This document shows, in pieces, positions 28,345 through 37,391 of a stretch of DNA of 64,000 bases. The notes under the pieces are model-generated. The model did no database searches, was not told the DNA's origin, and saw only the letters and a program-made list of their open reading frames with translations. This stretch comes from Akkermansiaceae bacterium. Its GTDB lineage: Bacteria > Verrucomicrobiota > Verrucomicrobiia > Verrucomicrobiales > Akkermansiaceae. Made by a program: the position numbers and the translations under genes. The DNA lies in NCBI GenBank assembly GCA_030725745.1, contig JANRFH010000057.1, forward strand, positions 7,037-71,036, read 5' to 3'. Position 1 is the first letter of the stretch. Each line of letters opens with the position of its first letter.

Positions 28345-28689
28345 ATGGACATCATCAAGAAAATCGAACAAGAGCAGCTCAAGGAAGACATTGTCGCCCC
28401 GAACGTAGGTGACACCGTCAAAGTCCATTGCCGCGTTGTCGAAGGTGGCAAAGAGCGCATCCAGATCTTCGCAGGTCTTGTCATCGCAAAAGGCGGCAGC
28501 GGCATCAACGCAGCGTTCACCGTTCGGAAAATTTCCTATGGTGAAGGCGTCGAGCGTGTTTTCCCACTCCACACACCGCGTATCGCACAAATCGAAGTAA
28601 CGAACAAAGGCAAAGTCCGTCGCGCGAAGCTTCACTACCTCCGCGACCGCGTCGGCAAGCGCGCCCTCCTCGTCAAGAGCGCAGACTAA
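28345..28689 (+). CDS. rplS: Ribosomal protein bL19
   Basis: Large-subunit protein at the 30S-50S interface. Seen: [48 protein letters not shown] and the C-terminal [15 protein letters not shown], all diagnostic. 114 residues. Unusually for bacteria it is not in the rpsP-rimM-trmD-rplS operon; it stands alone behind hisI with its own terminator at 28714-28750. Confidence 0.98.
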   Translation: MDIIKKIEQEQLKEDIVAPNVGDTVKVHCRVVEGGKERIQIFAGLVIAKGGSGINAAFTVRKISYGEGVERVFPLHTPRIAQIEVTNKGKVRRAKLHYLRDRVGKRALLVKSAD

Positions 28690-28713
28690 TTTCGGTAAAA
28701 CGATCATTTCTCG

Positions 28714-28750
28714 AAAACCTCGCCCGCTCTACGCAGGCGGGGTTTTTCTT
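28714..28750 (+). terminator. Intrinsic terminator of rplS
   Basis: AAAACCTCGCCCGC pairs with GCAGGCGGGGTTTT across a TCTAC loop, with two G-T pairs, then TCTTTG. Begins 25 bases after the rplS stop. Confidence 0.8.
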
Positions 28751-28795
28751 TGTTTCAATCCGCCAAACCCCGTCTAAGTTTCCGCCAACCACCTG

Positions 28796-29716
28796 ATGCG
28801 AATCTCACCCCTCATCGTCCTCCCGCTTTGCCTCCTCACCATTGCCTTCATCTGGTGGACGTCTACACGTGAAATGGATTTCATCACACCCCCTTCGGAA
28901 GCCCGCCTCGAGGAGATCCGGGAAGAGGCCATCGCCTCCATTCCTGTGACACAGAACCAAGACGATGCCATCGCCATCAAAGTGCCGATCCCGAACGACG
29001 ACATCACGATCATTGATCCAATCGAATCCACAGAACCCGTAGACCTAGGCGACCTCACCACCCCCCCTGTTCTCGATACCTACTCCGACCGCGCTCCAGA
29101 AGGCGCAGGAAAACTCCTCGCCCTAGCCACAGCCTTGGAGAAAAACGGCACCTTCCAGCGCGCCCTACTCGCTAATGAACGCGTGCTCGACCTAGCGCAA
29201 TCCAACCCCAACCAAATACAAGCTGCGGTATCAAACATCCAGCGCATCCGCCCCACCCTGACACGCTGGAACCGCGATTCTGAAACTGGCCTCCCCGTCA
29301 CCATCCACATCGGTACTGGGGAAAAATTCGCCGATGTCCTTCCTGAAATCCTCGGCCAGATCACCGCAGACCTCGAAAACGCCTCCTCCGGCCTCCTCAC
29401 TTTCGACAATAAACTCAATATCGGCCGCTCCATCCAGGACACCGATGCCCCCACCCCCGTAGCAGTCTGGATCACCGGCGGAGGAGAGGGTGAAATTTCA
29501 ACCGACGTCCTTTCATTCACCTCAGATGACCCCCAATCACTCAACAACGACCTCCTAAAAACCGTCTTCAATCTCATCCGGGGTCACCTCCAGAAATCCG
29601 CTTCCTACAATCCAGCACCGGAAGCCATCGACGATCCGCTCTCAGCTCTCAATTCCCACATCACCCGCCTCCTCTGGCAGGAATTCGGGACTGTCATGAA
29701 CCCAGAGCAGCCCTAA
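28796..29716 (+). CDS. Hypothetical membrane-anchored protein
   Basis: Family not recognised. One N-terminal hydrophobic segment (RISPLIVLPLCLLTIAFIWW) anchors or exports it. A proline/aspartate-rich linker follows to about residue 100, then a helical part (LLALATALEKNGTFQRALLA) that may be a single TPR-like unit, then a mixed domain with VTIHIGTGEKFADVLPEI. 306 residues. It lies 29 bp upstream of a membrane hydrolase gene on the same strand, probably one transcript. Codon use is like its neighbours. Confidence 0.6.
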   Translation: MRISPLIVLPLCLLTIAFIWWTSTREMDFITPPSEARLEEIREEAIASIPVTQNQDDAIAIKVPIPNDDITIIDPIESTEPVDLGDLTTPPVLDTYSDRAPEGAGKLLALATALEKNGTFQRALLANERVLDLAQSNPNQIQAAVSNIQRIRPTLTRWNRDSETGLPVTIHIGTGEKFADVLPEILGQITADLENASSGLLTFDNKLNIGRSIQDTDAPTPVAVWITGGGEGEISTDVLSFTSDDPQSLNNDLLKTVFNLIRGHLQKSASYNPAPEAIDDPLSALNSHITRLLWQEFGTVMNPEQP

Positions 29717-29745
29717 TCCTGCTCTACCGTTTCAGCTTCCACCCC

Positions 29746-30852
29746 ATGGATTCCATCACACAAGCAGTCCTTGGAGCCGCCGTAGGAGAAGCCATCCTCG
29801 GAAAAAAAATCGGCAACCGCGCCATGATCTGGGGACTACTTTTCGGCACCCTGCCTGATCTCGACATCATCGCAAATCCATTGCTCGACACCGCAGAGCG
29901 CCTAGAGTTCCACCGCGGAGCCAGCCATTCCCTGCTGGTAATGGTCATCGCCTCCATTCTCCTCGCAAAACCTCTCTCGAAACTTTGGAAACGAGAAAAA
30001 GTCACCCCCACCCGTGCTGGTGCCTTTGTATTCCTCGTATGGTCTACCCACGTCCTCATCGACTGTTTCACCGTCTACGGCACCTCTGTCCTCTGGCCTT
30101 TTTCCGATACACGCATCGCCTTCAATAACCTCTTCATCATCGACCCCCTCTACACCCTCCCCCTCATCGTCACGCTTATCTGGCTCGCCTTTTATCGCAC
30201 CAAGAAACAGCAGCAAAAACGCACACGCCTCTTAAAATGGGGACTCGGCCTCAGCACAGCATACGTCGCCATCACCTTCGGGCTAAAATCCCTAGTATCA
30301 GCCGCCTTCGATGCAGACCTCGCCCGCCGAAACATCAATTACGAGCGCCGCATAGAGGCTCCCACCCCTCTAAACACCCTACTTTGGCGCTCCGTAGTTG
30401 ATCGTGGCGATGAAATGTGGGTCGGCTACCGCTCCGTCTTCGAGCTATCATCCACCCCCGTCCGCTGGACCGTTTACCCCAAAGAAAGCGAAAGTATCGC
30501 CCCATACCAGGAAGAGCGCGAAATCAAAACCCTCATATGGTTCTCGCGTGGCTGGTGGATCGCACGCCCACATGCAAAAGGCGTATGGCTCGCCGATATG
30601 CGCTTCGGTGAATCACGCACCTACGATGCAAAACCCGATGCCGTCGACTCCCGTTTCATGTTCTCGTGGTCTTTTATCCCCGATGCCGAGCGGGATCGCC
30701 TCAGAAGCAGCACACGCCCCAACATTGATGCAAAGGACACCCTTCGCCGCCTAGGCCTCCGCATCGTCGGAAACACCGAGCAATGGGAGGCAAGCCCCCG
30801 CCTCGCAGGAGTCCCCGGCACTCTCCCGGAGTTTCTCCGTGTCGTAGAATGA
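29746..30852 (+). CDS. YdjM-family membrane-bound metal-dependent hydrolase
   Basis: Integral membrane protein with a predicted metal site, of the YdjM/DUF457 type. Seen: the N-terminal signature MDSITQAVLGAAVGEAILGK, LFGTLPDLDIIANPL with aspartates, and FHRGASHSLLV, where the His/Asp residues bind metal. At least four hydrophobic segments precede residue ~190, and the C-terminal half is soluble. 368 residues. The physiological substrate is unknown for the family. The upstream gene 28796 is probably cotranscribed. Confidence 0.83.
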   Translation: MDSITQAVLGAAVGEAILGKKIGNRAMIWGLLFGTLPDLDIIANPLLDTAERLEFHRGASHSLLVMVIASILLAKPLSKLWKREKVTPTRAGAFVFLVWSTHVLIDCFTVYGTSVLWPFSDTRIAFNNLFIIDPLYTLPLIVTLIWLAFYRTKKQQQKRTRLLKWGLGLSTAYVAITFGLKSLVSAAFDADLARRNINYERRIEAPTPLNTLLWRSVVDRGDEMWVGYRSVFELSSTPVRWTVYPKESESIAPYQEEREIKTLIWFSRGWWIARPHAKGVWLADMRFGESRTYDAKPDAVDSRFMFSWSFIPDAERDRLRSSTRPNIDAKDTLRRLGLRIVGNTEQWEASPRLAGVPGTLPEFLRVVE

Positions 30853-31030
30853 CCGCACTATTGAAAATCCTTGGAGAAAACCCGGAAAATGCTTGCCCTT
30901 TTCCCGCCAAACCCGTAAATCCGCGCCCCCTTTCAGCCACCTCACAACAACGGAGCCCCAGGGGAAACCAAGTGGCAGGACTCCAAAATCGCCCGTTCTG
31001 ATTTAAGACGGGACAAAGAAAATACATATC

Positions 31031-31714
31031 ATGGTCAACGAACTCATCTCCGCAATGGTGGACGCAGGCGTCCACTACGGTCACCAAACGAAAAAGTGGA
31101 ACCCACGCATGAAGCCCTTCCTCATGAAGGACAAAGGCGGAATCTACATCATCAACCTCGAAAAAACCGTCCAGCAGCTCGACAAAGCAGCGGACTTCCT
31201 TGCAGACCTCGTCTCCAAGAACAAACAAATCCTTTTCGTCGGCTGCAAACGCCAAGCACAAGACGCCATCCGCGAGGCTGCTGAAGCCACCGGGCAACAC
31301 TACGTCAATCACCGTTGGCTCGGCGGCATGCTCACCAACGCCACCACCGTCCGCAAATCCGTGGAACGCCTCCGCTACCTCGAAAACATCGAGAAACAGC
31401 CAGAATTCAAGGCAATGTCCAAAAAGGAACTCTCCGCCCTCGGTCGTGAGCGTGAAAAACTCCTGCGCAACCTTCGCGGTGTCCGCAACCTTGAGAACAA
31501 GCCCGATGCTATCGTCATCGTCGACTCCGCTCGCGAGACCATCGCCGTTGCAGAAGCTCATCGCCTCAACATCCCTATCGTCGCCATCGTCGATACCAAC
31601 GCAGACCCAGCAAAAGTCCAATACCCGATCCCGGGCAACGACGACGCCATCCGCTCCATCCGCATCATCCTCCAGAACCTGGTCGATGGCATGGTCGCAG
31701 CAGGCAAAAAGTAA
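31031..31714 (+). CDS. rpsB: Ribosomal protein uS2
   Basis: Small-subunit protein needed for late 30S assembly. Seen: AGVHYGHQTKKWNPRMKPF (here from VDAGVHYGHQ), IYIINLEKTV, HRWLGGMLTN and PIVAIVDTNADP, which are family landmarks. 227 residues, without the longer C-terminal tail of some bacteria. It is followed after 48 bp by tsf, the standard rpsB-tsf pair. A 178-bp leader precedes it. Confidence 0.98.
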   Translation: MVNELISAMVDAGVHYGHQTKKWNPRMKPFLMKDKGGIYIINLEKTVQQLDKAADFLADLVSKNKQILFVGCKRQAQDAIREAAEATGQHYVNHRWLGGMLTNATTVRKSVERLRYLENIEKQPEFKAMSKKELSALGREREKLLRNLRGVRNLENKPDAIVIVDSARETIAVAEAHRLNIPIVAIVDTNADPAKVQYPIPGNDDAIRSIRIILQNLVDGMVAAGKK

Positions 31715-31762
31715 TTTCCTGAAAACTGAACACTTCTAACTAGCAAACTTTTCTACGAAAGA

Positions 31763-32629
31763 ATGATCACCGCATCAATCGTCAAAGAACTCCGCGACAA
31801 GACCAACGCCGGCATGATGGACTGCAAAAAAGTCCTCACCGAAACCAACGGCGACATCGAAGCCTCCATCAAGCTCCTCCGCGAGCGTGGTATCATGAAG
31901 GCCGGTAAGAAATCCGACCGCGCCGCCACCGAAGGCATCATTTCTGCACGCGTCAGCGACGCCGCAAACTCCGGCATCTTGTTTGAAGTCAACTGCGAGA
32001 CCGACTTCGTCTCTCGCAACGACAACTTCCAAGCCTTCGTAACCGAAATCGGCGACAAACTCGCCACATCCGACGCAAAAGACCACGCAGCAGCACTCGC
32101 CATTCCTCATGGCGAAAGCAGCCTCGAAGACTTTGTGAAAGAGAAAGTCCTAGCACTCGGTGAAAACATCCAGCTCCGCAAATACGAGCGTTTCGATGCT
32201 GCCCCGGGCGGAGTCGTCACCTCCTACATCCACCTCGGTGGCAAAGTAGGAGTCCTCCTAGAAGTCGGCACCACCAAGCCTGAGACCGCTTCATCCGCTT
32301 CCTTTCAAGAGCTTAACAAAGACCTCACCCTTCACATCGCCGCTTCCGCGCCGAAAGGACTTTCCCGCGACGATATCCCTCAGGACATCGTCGATGCAGA
32401 AAAGGATATCTTCCGCGTTCGCCTCCTCGAACAAGGCAAGCCGGAGAACATCATCGAGAACATCCTCAAAGGCCAACTCGCCAAATTCTTCGCCGAATCC
32501 TGCTTCCTGGAGCAAGGCTTCGTGAAAGACCCAGATATCACCGTGAACCAACTCCTTGAAAACAAGGGCAAAGAACTCGGAGACACCCTCACAGTCACTC
32601 GCTTCGTCCGCTTCGGACTCGGTGAGTAA
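31763..32629 (+). CDS. tsf: Elongation factor Ts
   Basis: Nucleotide exchange factor that regenerates EF-Tu-GTP. Seen: the N-terminal UBA-like region VKELRDKTNAGMMDCKKVL, then the core signature FEVNCETDFVSRNDNFQAF and HIAASAPKGL in the second half. 288 residues, full length. It is second in the rpsB-tsf operon. The end of the protein, TVNQLLENKGKELGDTLTV, matches the family's C-terminal helix. Confidence 0.98.
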   Translation: MITASIVKELRDKTNAGMMDCKKVLTETNGDIEASIKLLRERGIMKAGKKSDRAATEGIISARVSDAANSGILFEVNCETDFVSRNDNFQAFVTEIGDKLATSDAKDHAAALAIPHGESSLEDFVKEKVLALGENIQLRKYERFDAAPGGVVTSYIHLGGKVGVLLEVGTTKPETASSASFQELNKDLTLHIAASAPKGLSRDDIPQDIVDAEKDIFRVRLLEQGKPENIIENILKGQLAKFFAESCFLEQGFVKDPDITVNQLLENKGKELGDTLTVTRFVRFGLGE

Positions 32630-32733
32630 ATCCTAACAGCGCGTGGTTTACGGCTTGACTCGGCAACGATCCCAGCCCATACCCCGCGCCCCAAAACATT
32701 ATTAAAGATCTCAAACCAAACGAAGACAACAGC

Positions 32734-32973
32734 ATGCGTGGAGTGAACGTCAAAAAAGGAGAGCCCGTCGATCGCGCTCTCAAACGCCTCAAGACCAAAC
32801 TTGATTCCGAAGGAATCCTTGAGGAAATGCGCCGCCGCCGTGCATTCGAAACCCCTACCGAACGCAAGCAACGCAAGCTCCGCACCGCTTCCAAGCGTAA
32901 CAAAGTCAGGTGGCGTTTCAGCATGGGTGCAGCCCCAGCCGATATCGAAACTGTCGATCTCACCAACGGGTAA
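32734..32973 (+). CDS. rpsU: Ribosomal protein bS21
   Basis: Small basic 30S protein. Seen: VNVKKGEPVDRALKRLKTKL, the family start, then EEMRRRRAFETPTERKQRK and a basic middle. 79 residues, a little longer than the usual ~70 because of an acidic tail (GAAPADIETVDLTNG). It sits 104 bp after tsf and has its own terminator at 33013-33044. Confidence 0.95.
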   Translation: MRGVNVKKGEPVDRALKRLKTKLDSEGILEEMRRRRAFETPTERKQRKLRTASKRNKVRWRFSMGAAPADIETVDLTNG

Positions 32974-33012
32974 TGGAGCGCTGGCTTTAGCCGGCATCTT
33001 CCAACCATTCAC

Positions 33013-33044
33013 AAAAAGCGGGCGCCGAAAGGCCCCGCTTTTTT
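33013..33044 (+). terminator. Intrinsic terminator of rpsU
   Basis: AAAAAGCGGG pairs with CCCGCTTTTT around a GC-rich loop, followed by TTCG. It is 40 bases past the rpsU stop. Confidence 0.85.
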
Positions 33045-33090
33045 CGTGCGTAGCTGCCGCGTCCCGCAGTGAGTCCAAAACCCAAACAAT

Positions 33091-33183
33091 TAAACCACAG
33101 AGACTCAGAGAACACAGAGTCGCCGATCCCAACTCCATAACTCCGCATCAGTCCTCTTTGCTCTCTGTGTCTCCGTGGTAAAT
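33091..33183. repeat. Inverted repeat, TAAACCACAGAG family
   Basis: The left arm TAAACCACAGAGACTCAGAG extends to 33119 and pairs imperfectly (about 80%) with the right arm from CTCTTTG at 33154 to GGTAAAT at 33183. The arms resemble but are not the same as the 13483-13616 element. The gap 32974-33256 holds the rpsU terminator, this repeat and the leader copy C. Confidence 0.7.
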
Positions 33184-33217
33184 AACTCTCATACTCAGCG
33201 ATCATCACCACCCGATT

Positions 33218-33250
33218 CCCTTGTAGTTTAGAGTTTAAAATTTAAAGTTT
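33218..33250. repeat. AT-rich leader repeat, copy C
   Basis: GTTTAGAGTTTAAAATTTAA continues as AGTTT and ends 6 bases before the ATG at 33257. Over 25 bases it differs at one position from copy E directly before argG (60371-60402). Confidence 0.65.
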
Positions 33251-33256
33251 CCGCAA

Positions 33257-35953
33257 ATGCGCCGCATCTTCCTCGGATACACCTCCCCCTTCTTACCTTC
33301 CCTCGTATCCCACCTTCTCCAGGATCGCGAATCCCTCGCGGACACCCTCATCATCGTCCCCACCTCGCAGAGCGGCCGCATCCTCCGCGAATCTCTCGCC
33401 GCCGCCGCCGGTGCCATCCTTTCTCCCACCGTCGCCACCCCCGGCTCCCTCCTCCACCTCGAAGATCCATCCATCGCCCCACCATGGTTGGAAAAAATCG
33501 CATGGATAGAAATCCTCGAAGAAATCGAGGCTGAGGAATGGGGTGCCTACCCCGACCTTTTCCCCACCCCACCCGATACCGGCGGAAAATCCTCAGACTG
33601 GGCCATCGCCTTCGCCTTAGAAATGGTCTCACTCCGCTCCAAGCTACAAGATCACCGCCACAACTTCTTCTCCGCCTCAAAATTCCTCGCCAATACCCCT
33701 GAAGCAGGACGTTGGGAAAACCTCTCCCGCCTCGAAACCCTCGCCGAAAGAAAACTCGGCTCCTGGACATTCACCTCACGTTCCACCGCCCTGCGCGAAA
33801 ATTTCTCCCTGCCCACAAACTTCACCGAAATCATCCTCGCCGGCATCACCGAAATGCCGCCTTGCCTCGCCGAAGCCCTCGCAAACCACTCTGGCGAAGT
33901 CACCTGCATCATCGCCGCTCCAGATTCTGAAACCGCTAACTTCTCCGACCTCGGCATCCCTCTGGAAACTTGGGCGGCACGCGAACTCACCCTCCCCGCC
34001 AGCGTCTCACTCGCTGCCGATCCCGGCTCCCAAGCAGAAATCGCCCTCTCAGCCATCGCCGCCACATCCGCACCGTCTTCCGAAATCGCCCTCGGCTGCG
34101 CCGATGAAGGAGCCTCCGAAGCCCTCGCCTCCACCCTCACCCGCAACGGCTGGATCGCCTTCGACCCCGCCGCAGCAATGCCTCTGCCCTCCCTTCCCCG
34201 CTGGCTCGCGGCATGGCGCGAATGGCTCAGCGAGCCTACCTCACGCAACCTATCCGCCCTCCTCTGCCTCCCCGAGTCCGCTAATTTCATCCCCGGCGAC
34301 CGCGCACAGACCCTTCTCACCATCAACCAACTCCGCGACAAACACCCCACCTCAGATCCACAAGCACTCCTAGATTTCAGTAAATCCAAGCCAGAAGCCC
34401 ACCAATCCATTTCCTCACTCCTCACCCATCGCACCCAATTTCTCGCCGCCGATTTCTCAGCCGCAATCACATCCCACCTTTCCACCCTCCGCACCTCAGC
34501 AGATAACACCACCGCCGCTATCTCAGATTTCCTCGCCGCTGCCGATCCCATTTTCCGCAAAGTCACCCGCAGCCACACCTTCTGGCTCCGCATTCTCCTC
34601 TCTGAAATCCCATCCCCTCCAGCTCAACCACCCGCCGACCGTGTCATCGACATCCAAGGCTGGCTCGAGCTCCTCTACGAGCCCGGCGAGCACCTCGTCA
34701 TCTGCGGCATGAACGAAACTTTCGTCCCCGCACGCTCCGGCGGCGAACCATGGCTCTCCGAGTCCATACGCAGCGCTCTCTCCCTCAACACCGACTCCAA
34801 CCGCCACGCCCGCGATGCCTACCTACTCCACGCCATGCTGGAAATGCGCAGAGAAAACGGCTCCGCCCACCTCATCTGCACCAAGACGACCACCGGAAAT
34901 CAATCCCTCCTCCCCTCACGCCTCCTCCTCCAAGTGCCCCGCGCCGACCTCGTCCCCGCCGTAAAAAACCTTTTCCGCCACACCGAGCCACCCGAGGCAA
35001 ACCTCATCTGGGAACGCGATTGGAAATGGCAAACCCCAGCCTCCCCACCGCGTGAGCGCATCGGCGTCACCTCGCTACGCGACTACCTCGCCTGCCCATT
35101 CCGCTATTACCTCAAAAATCTCGCCCACATGCGCACCCCAGAGCCAGAGCGCCGCGAAATGAACGCCCGCGACTTCGGCTCCATTACCCACCTCGTCCTC
35201 GAACTCTGGGGCAAAGACCCCGAAGCCCGCCTCCTTACCGACCCCGAACGCCTCGCCCTCTGGCTCCACGAAAAGCTCGATCAGATCATCCTCCAGCGTT
35301 TCGGAAAAAATCCACCACTCGCCCTCCGCATCCAGACCGCATCCATCCGCCAGCGCCTAGCATGGTTCGCAGAGGAGCAATGCATCGTCGCCTCCGATGG
35401 CTGGGAACTCCTCCACACCGAGCGAAAAATCGCCATCCCCACCGGCGATCTCGTCATCAACGGCATGATCGACCGCATCGACCGTCACCGCGACACCGGC
35501 CAAATCCGCGTTATCGACTACAAAACCGGCGACGTCAAAAACGTCGAGTCCGAACACCGCACTAAAATCACTGCCGCCACCAACATTCCTGCCCACATCA
35601 CACCAGACAGTGCCCCAATCCAGCCCGGCACTGACGCAAAAGGAAAACCCGCCACCTTCCTCTGGAAAAACCTCCAACTCCCCCTCTACGCCCTCGCCGA
35701 GGAGCTAGAATCTGGCTCCGAAATCCCCGTCCCTTGCTACATCCACCTCGGTAAAACCCGCTCAAATGTCGGCTTCAGCACCTGGGAAACCTTCACCCGC
35801 GACGACATGAACTCAGCCCACTCCTGTGCCGATTGGATCGCCTCCCGCATCGCTTCCCAGACCTTCTGGCCCCCTTCGGAAAAGGTCACCTACGACGATT
35901 TCGCCTACCTTTCCCAAGGTCGCCCCCTCGAAGAAGCCTTCACAGCCCCCTAA
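33257..35953 (+). CDS. AddB-like PD-(D/E)XK nuclease
   Basis: Recombination-repair exonuclease-like protein. The N-terminal ~550 residues resemble the inactivated helicase body of AddB/RexB (IIVPTSQSGRILRESLA, with no Walker A lysine motif visible). The C-terminal 300 residues form a RecB-type nuclease: YLACPFRYYLKNL, FGSITHLVLE with its histidine, GMIDRIDRH with the metal aspartate and VIDYKTGD with the catalytic Asp-x-Lys. The cysteine cluster that closes the AddB iron-sulfur site near the C-terminus is missing. 898 residues. No AddA lies beside it, so the partner is elsewhere or it works alone. Confidence 0.8.
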   Translation: MRRIFLGYTSPFLPSLVSHLLQDRESLADTLIIVPTSQSGRILRESLAAAAGAILSPTVATPGSLLHLEDPSIAPPWLEKIAWIEILEEIEAEEWGAYPDLFPTPPDTGGKSSDWAIAFALEMVSLRSKLQDHRHNFFSASKFLANTPEAGRWENLSRLETLAERKLGSWTFTSRSTALRENFSLPTNFTEIILAGITEMPPCLAEALANHSGEVTCIIAAPDSETANFSDLGIPLETWAARELTLPASVSLAADPGSQAEIALSAIAATSAPSSEIALGCADEGASEALASTLTRNGWIAFDPAAAMPLPSLPRWLAAWREWLSEPTSRNLSALLCLPESANFIPGDRAQTLLTINQLRDKHPTSDPQALLDFSKSKPEAHQSISSLLTHRTQFLAADFSAAITSHLSTLRTSADNTTAAISDFLAAADPIFRKVTRSHTFWLRILLSEIPSPPAQPPADRVIDIQGWLELLYEPGEHLVICGMNETFVPARSGGEPWLSESIRSALSLNTDSNRHARDAYLLHAMLEMRRENGSAHLICTKTTTGNQSLLPSRLLLQVPRADLVPAVKNLFRHTEPPEANLIWERDWKWQTPASPPRERIGVTSLRDYLACPFRYYLKNLAHMRTPEPERREMNARDFGSITHLVLELWGKDPEARLLTDPERLALWLHEKLDQIILQRFGKNPPLALRIQTASIRQRLAWFAEEQCIVASDGWELLHTERKIAIPTGDLVINGMIDRIDRHRDTGQIRVIDYKTGDVKNVESEHRTKITAATNIPAHITPDSAPIQPGTDAKGKPATFLWKNLQLPLYALAEELESGSEIPVPCYIHLGKTRSNVGFSTWETFTRDDMNSAHSCADWIASRIASQTFWPPSEKVTYDDFAYLSQGRPLEEAFTAP

Positions 35954-36350
35954 TTTCTAGGAAAACGCACGGATCTTTCCGCGCGCACCGTGATAATCCT
36001 TGTAAATCAGGTCTCTCAACCTACGTTTCCGCCCGAGCAGGAGTCCCTTAATCTCCGATGTCCGCATCCAGCACCCATTTTCTCCAAACATTCGCATTTC
36101 CCATGGGAAATCGGATCTTTCGGGTCTGCCAGGAAATCCGGGACTCCCTCGCTCACGGACGGCGGCGCAAATCGCCGGCACCCGGCCCACCCGAGACCCT
36201 TTCCGCAACAGTTGCGGGGGCTCGACCCAGCACCAAAAAGCTGGCGGCCGGAAGCCACACCGATTGCGCGCAGGTTCGTTCCTGCATAGCCGGGGATTCA
36301 ATAAACCCGCCGCGCCGGACCGTCCGCAACACCAAGACACATCCGAAAAA
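35954..36350. other. 397-bp gap with several palindromes before the RRM gene
   Basis: No gene is assigned with confidence. The stretch carries the perfect palindrome TTTCCCATGGGAAA (36097-36110), the hairpin CCGCAAC-A-GTTGCGG (36203-36217) and GCAGG-TTCGTT-CCTGC (36270-36285). On the minus strand a small open frame of 36 codons (36067 down to 35957) is basic and protein-like, but has no ribosome-binding site or known relative. The gap could be a structured 5' leader of the RRM gene at 36351 or an unrecognised small RNA. Confidence 0.4.
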
Positions 36351-37322
36351 ATGTCAGATGAAACACAGAACTCCCGCAATTCGGGAGACAGCAATCGCCG
36401 CCGCTCACGCGGAGGGCAGAACCGTAGTAACAGCAACAACAACAATTCCGAACGCAGGAGATCCAATGGCCGCCAATCAGGCGGTGGCAGGCGTGACGGT
36501 CGCAAACGCGAAGGCGGAGCCAAACAAGGCTCCGACTCCGGCAAACCCCAGCGCCGTCCAATGCCAAAACCCATCGAACTCTCCTGGTGGCAGAAGCTGC
36601 TCAAAACCGTCGGTCTCTACAAGGAACCTGTCCGCCCGCCGCGCCCCGAGCGCCGTCCGGACGCAACCGAGCCGAAGAAAACTCGCGAACCTCGCCGCAA
36701 CAAGACACGCGACGTGCGTAACGAGAATTCCGAGGAGTCATCCGGAGAAGAACCCCGCCGTGGCAAACGCCGTGAGCGTGGCGACCGCGACAGAAACCGC
36801 CCCCGTGGTGGTGACCCATCGACCGTCGAGAACCGCCGCGTTTACGTAGGTAATCTCTCCTACGACACCACCGAAAGCGACCTCGAAGAACTCTTCAAGG
36901 GCGTCGGAGCAGTTCGTCATGTTGAGATCGTTTACAATCGCAGCACGCACCGCTCCAAAGGCTACGGCTTCATCGAGATGATCGATGTGGACGAAGCCAA
37001 GCGCACTGTCGAAGTCCTGCATGATCAGTTCTTCATGGGTCGCCAACTCACCGTATCCGGAGCCAAGTCCAAGGATCACGAAGATGCGGAAAAGGAAGAG
37101 CCAGTCAACGAGGTTCAGAACAACACCATCCCACCACTCGCTCCAATTAATCCGAACAAGGAGGAAGTCCTCGATCTCATCGACGAAACTCCGAAGGATA
37201 GCCCGACAGAGGAAGCCGTGGTTGCGATCTCCGCAGAGGAAACTCACGCAGAAATCCCTACCGAGGAATTTTCCCCGGAAGCGGACGCACCTGAAGAAGT
37301 GAAGAATGAGGCCAACGCTTAA
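36351..37322 (+). CDS. RRM RNA-binding protein with basic N-terminal and acidic C-terminal tails
   Basis: RNA-binding protein. Seen: one RRM at about residues 160-240 with RNP2 RVYVGNLSY and RNP1 SKGYGFIEM. Before it lies ~150 residues rich in Arg, Ser, Asn and Gly (RRRSRGGQNRSNSNNNNSER), and after it an acidic tail rich in Glu, Pro and Thr. ATG 36351 (MSDETQN) was chosen; an upstream in-frame ATG adds 29 atypical residues. 323 residues, far longer than the usual ~80-150-residue bacterial RRM proteins. The tails suggest disorder and possible condensate formation, which is inference. A bidirectional hairpin follows. Confidence 0.83.
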   Translation: MSDETQNSRNSGDSNRRRSRGGQNRSNSNNNNSERRRSNGRQSGGGRRDGRKREGGAKQGSDSGKPQRRPMPKPIELSWWQKLLKTVGLYKEPVRPPRPERRPDATEPKKTREPRRNKTRDVRNENSEESSGEEPRRGKRRERGDRDRNRPRGGDPSTVENRRVYVGNLSYDTTESDLEELFKGVGAVRHVEIVYNRSTHRSKGYGFIEMIDVDEAKRTVEVLHDQFFMGRQLTVSGAKSKDHEDAEKEEPVNEVQNNTIPPLAPINPNKEEVLDLIDETPKDSPTEEAVVAISAEETHAEIPTEEFSPEADAPEEVKNEANA

Positions 37323-37350
37323 TCCTCGCTATCGATAAATCACATCACCA

Positions 37351-37385
37351 AAAGAGGCTCTCCATACCGGGGAGCCTCTTTTTTT
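37351..37385. terminator. Shared terminator between the convergent RRM and apaG genes
   Basis: AAAGAGGCTC pairs with GAGCCTCTTT around a CATACCGG-type loop, followed by TTTTT on the plus strand and AAAA before it, giving T-runs on both strands. It lies between two convergent stop codons. Confidence 0.85.
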
Positions 37386-37391
37386 GGAAAG

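Noticed and set aside
30853-31030. Possible autoregulatory rpsB leader
   Set aside because: The 178-bp leader has no structure I can identify by eye as a known S2-binding element.
35957-36604. 215-residue minus-strand open frame
   Set aside because: Its first part is antisense to the arginine-rich region of the RRM gene. Only the final 36 codons looked protein-like and are reported as a finding, not as a gene.
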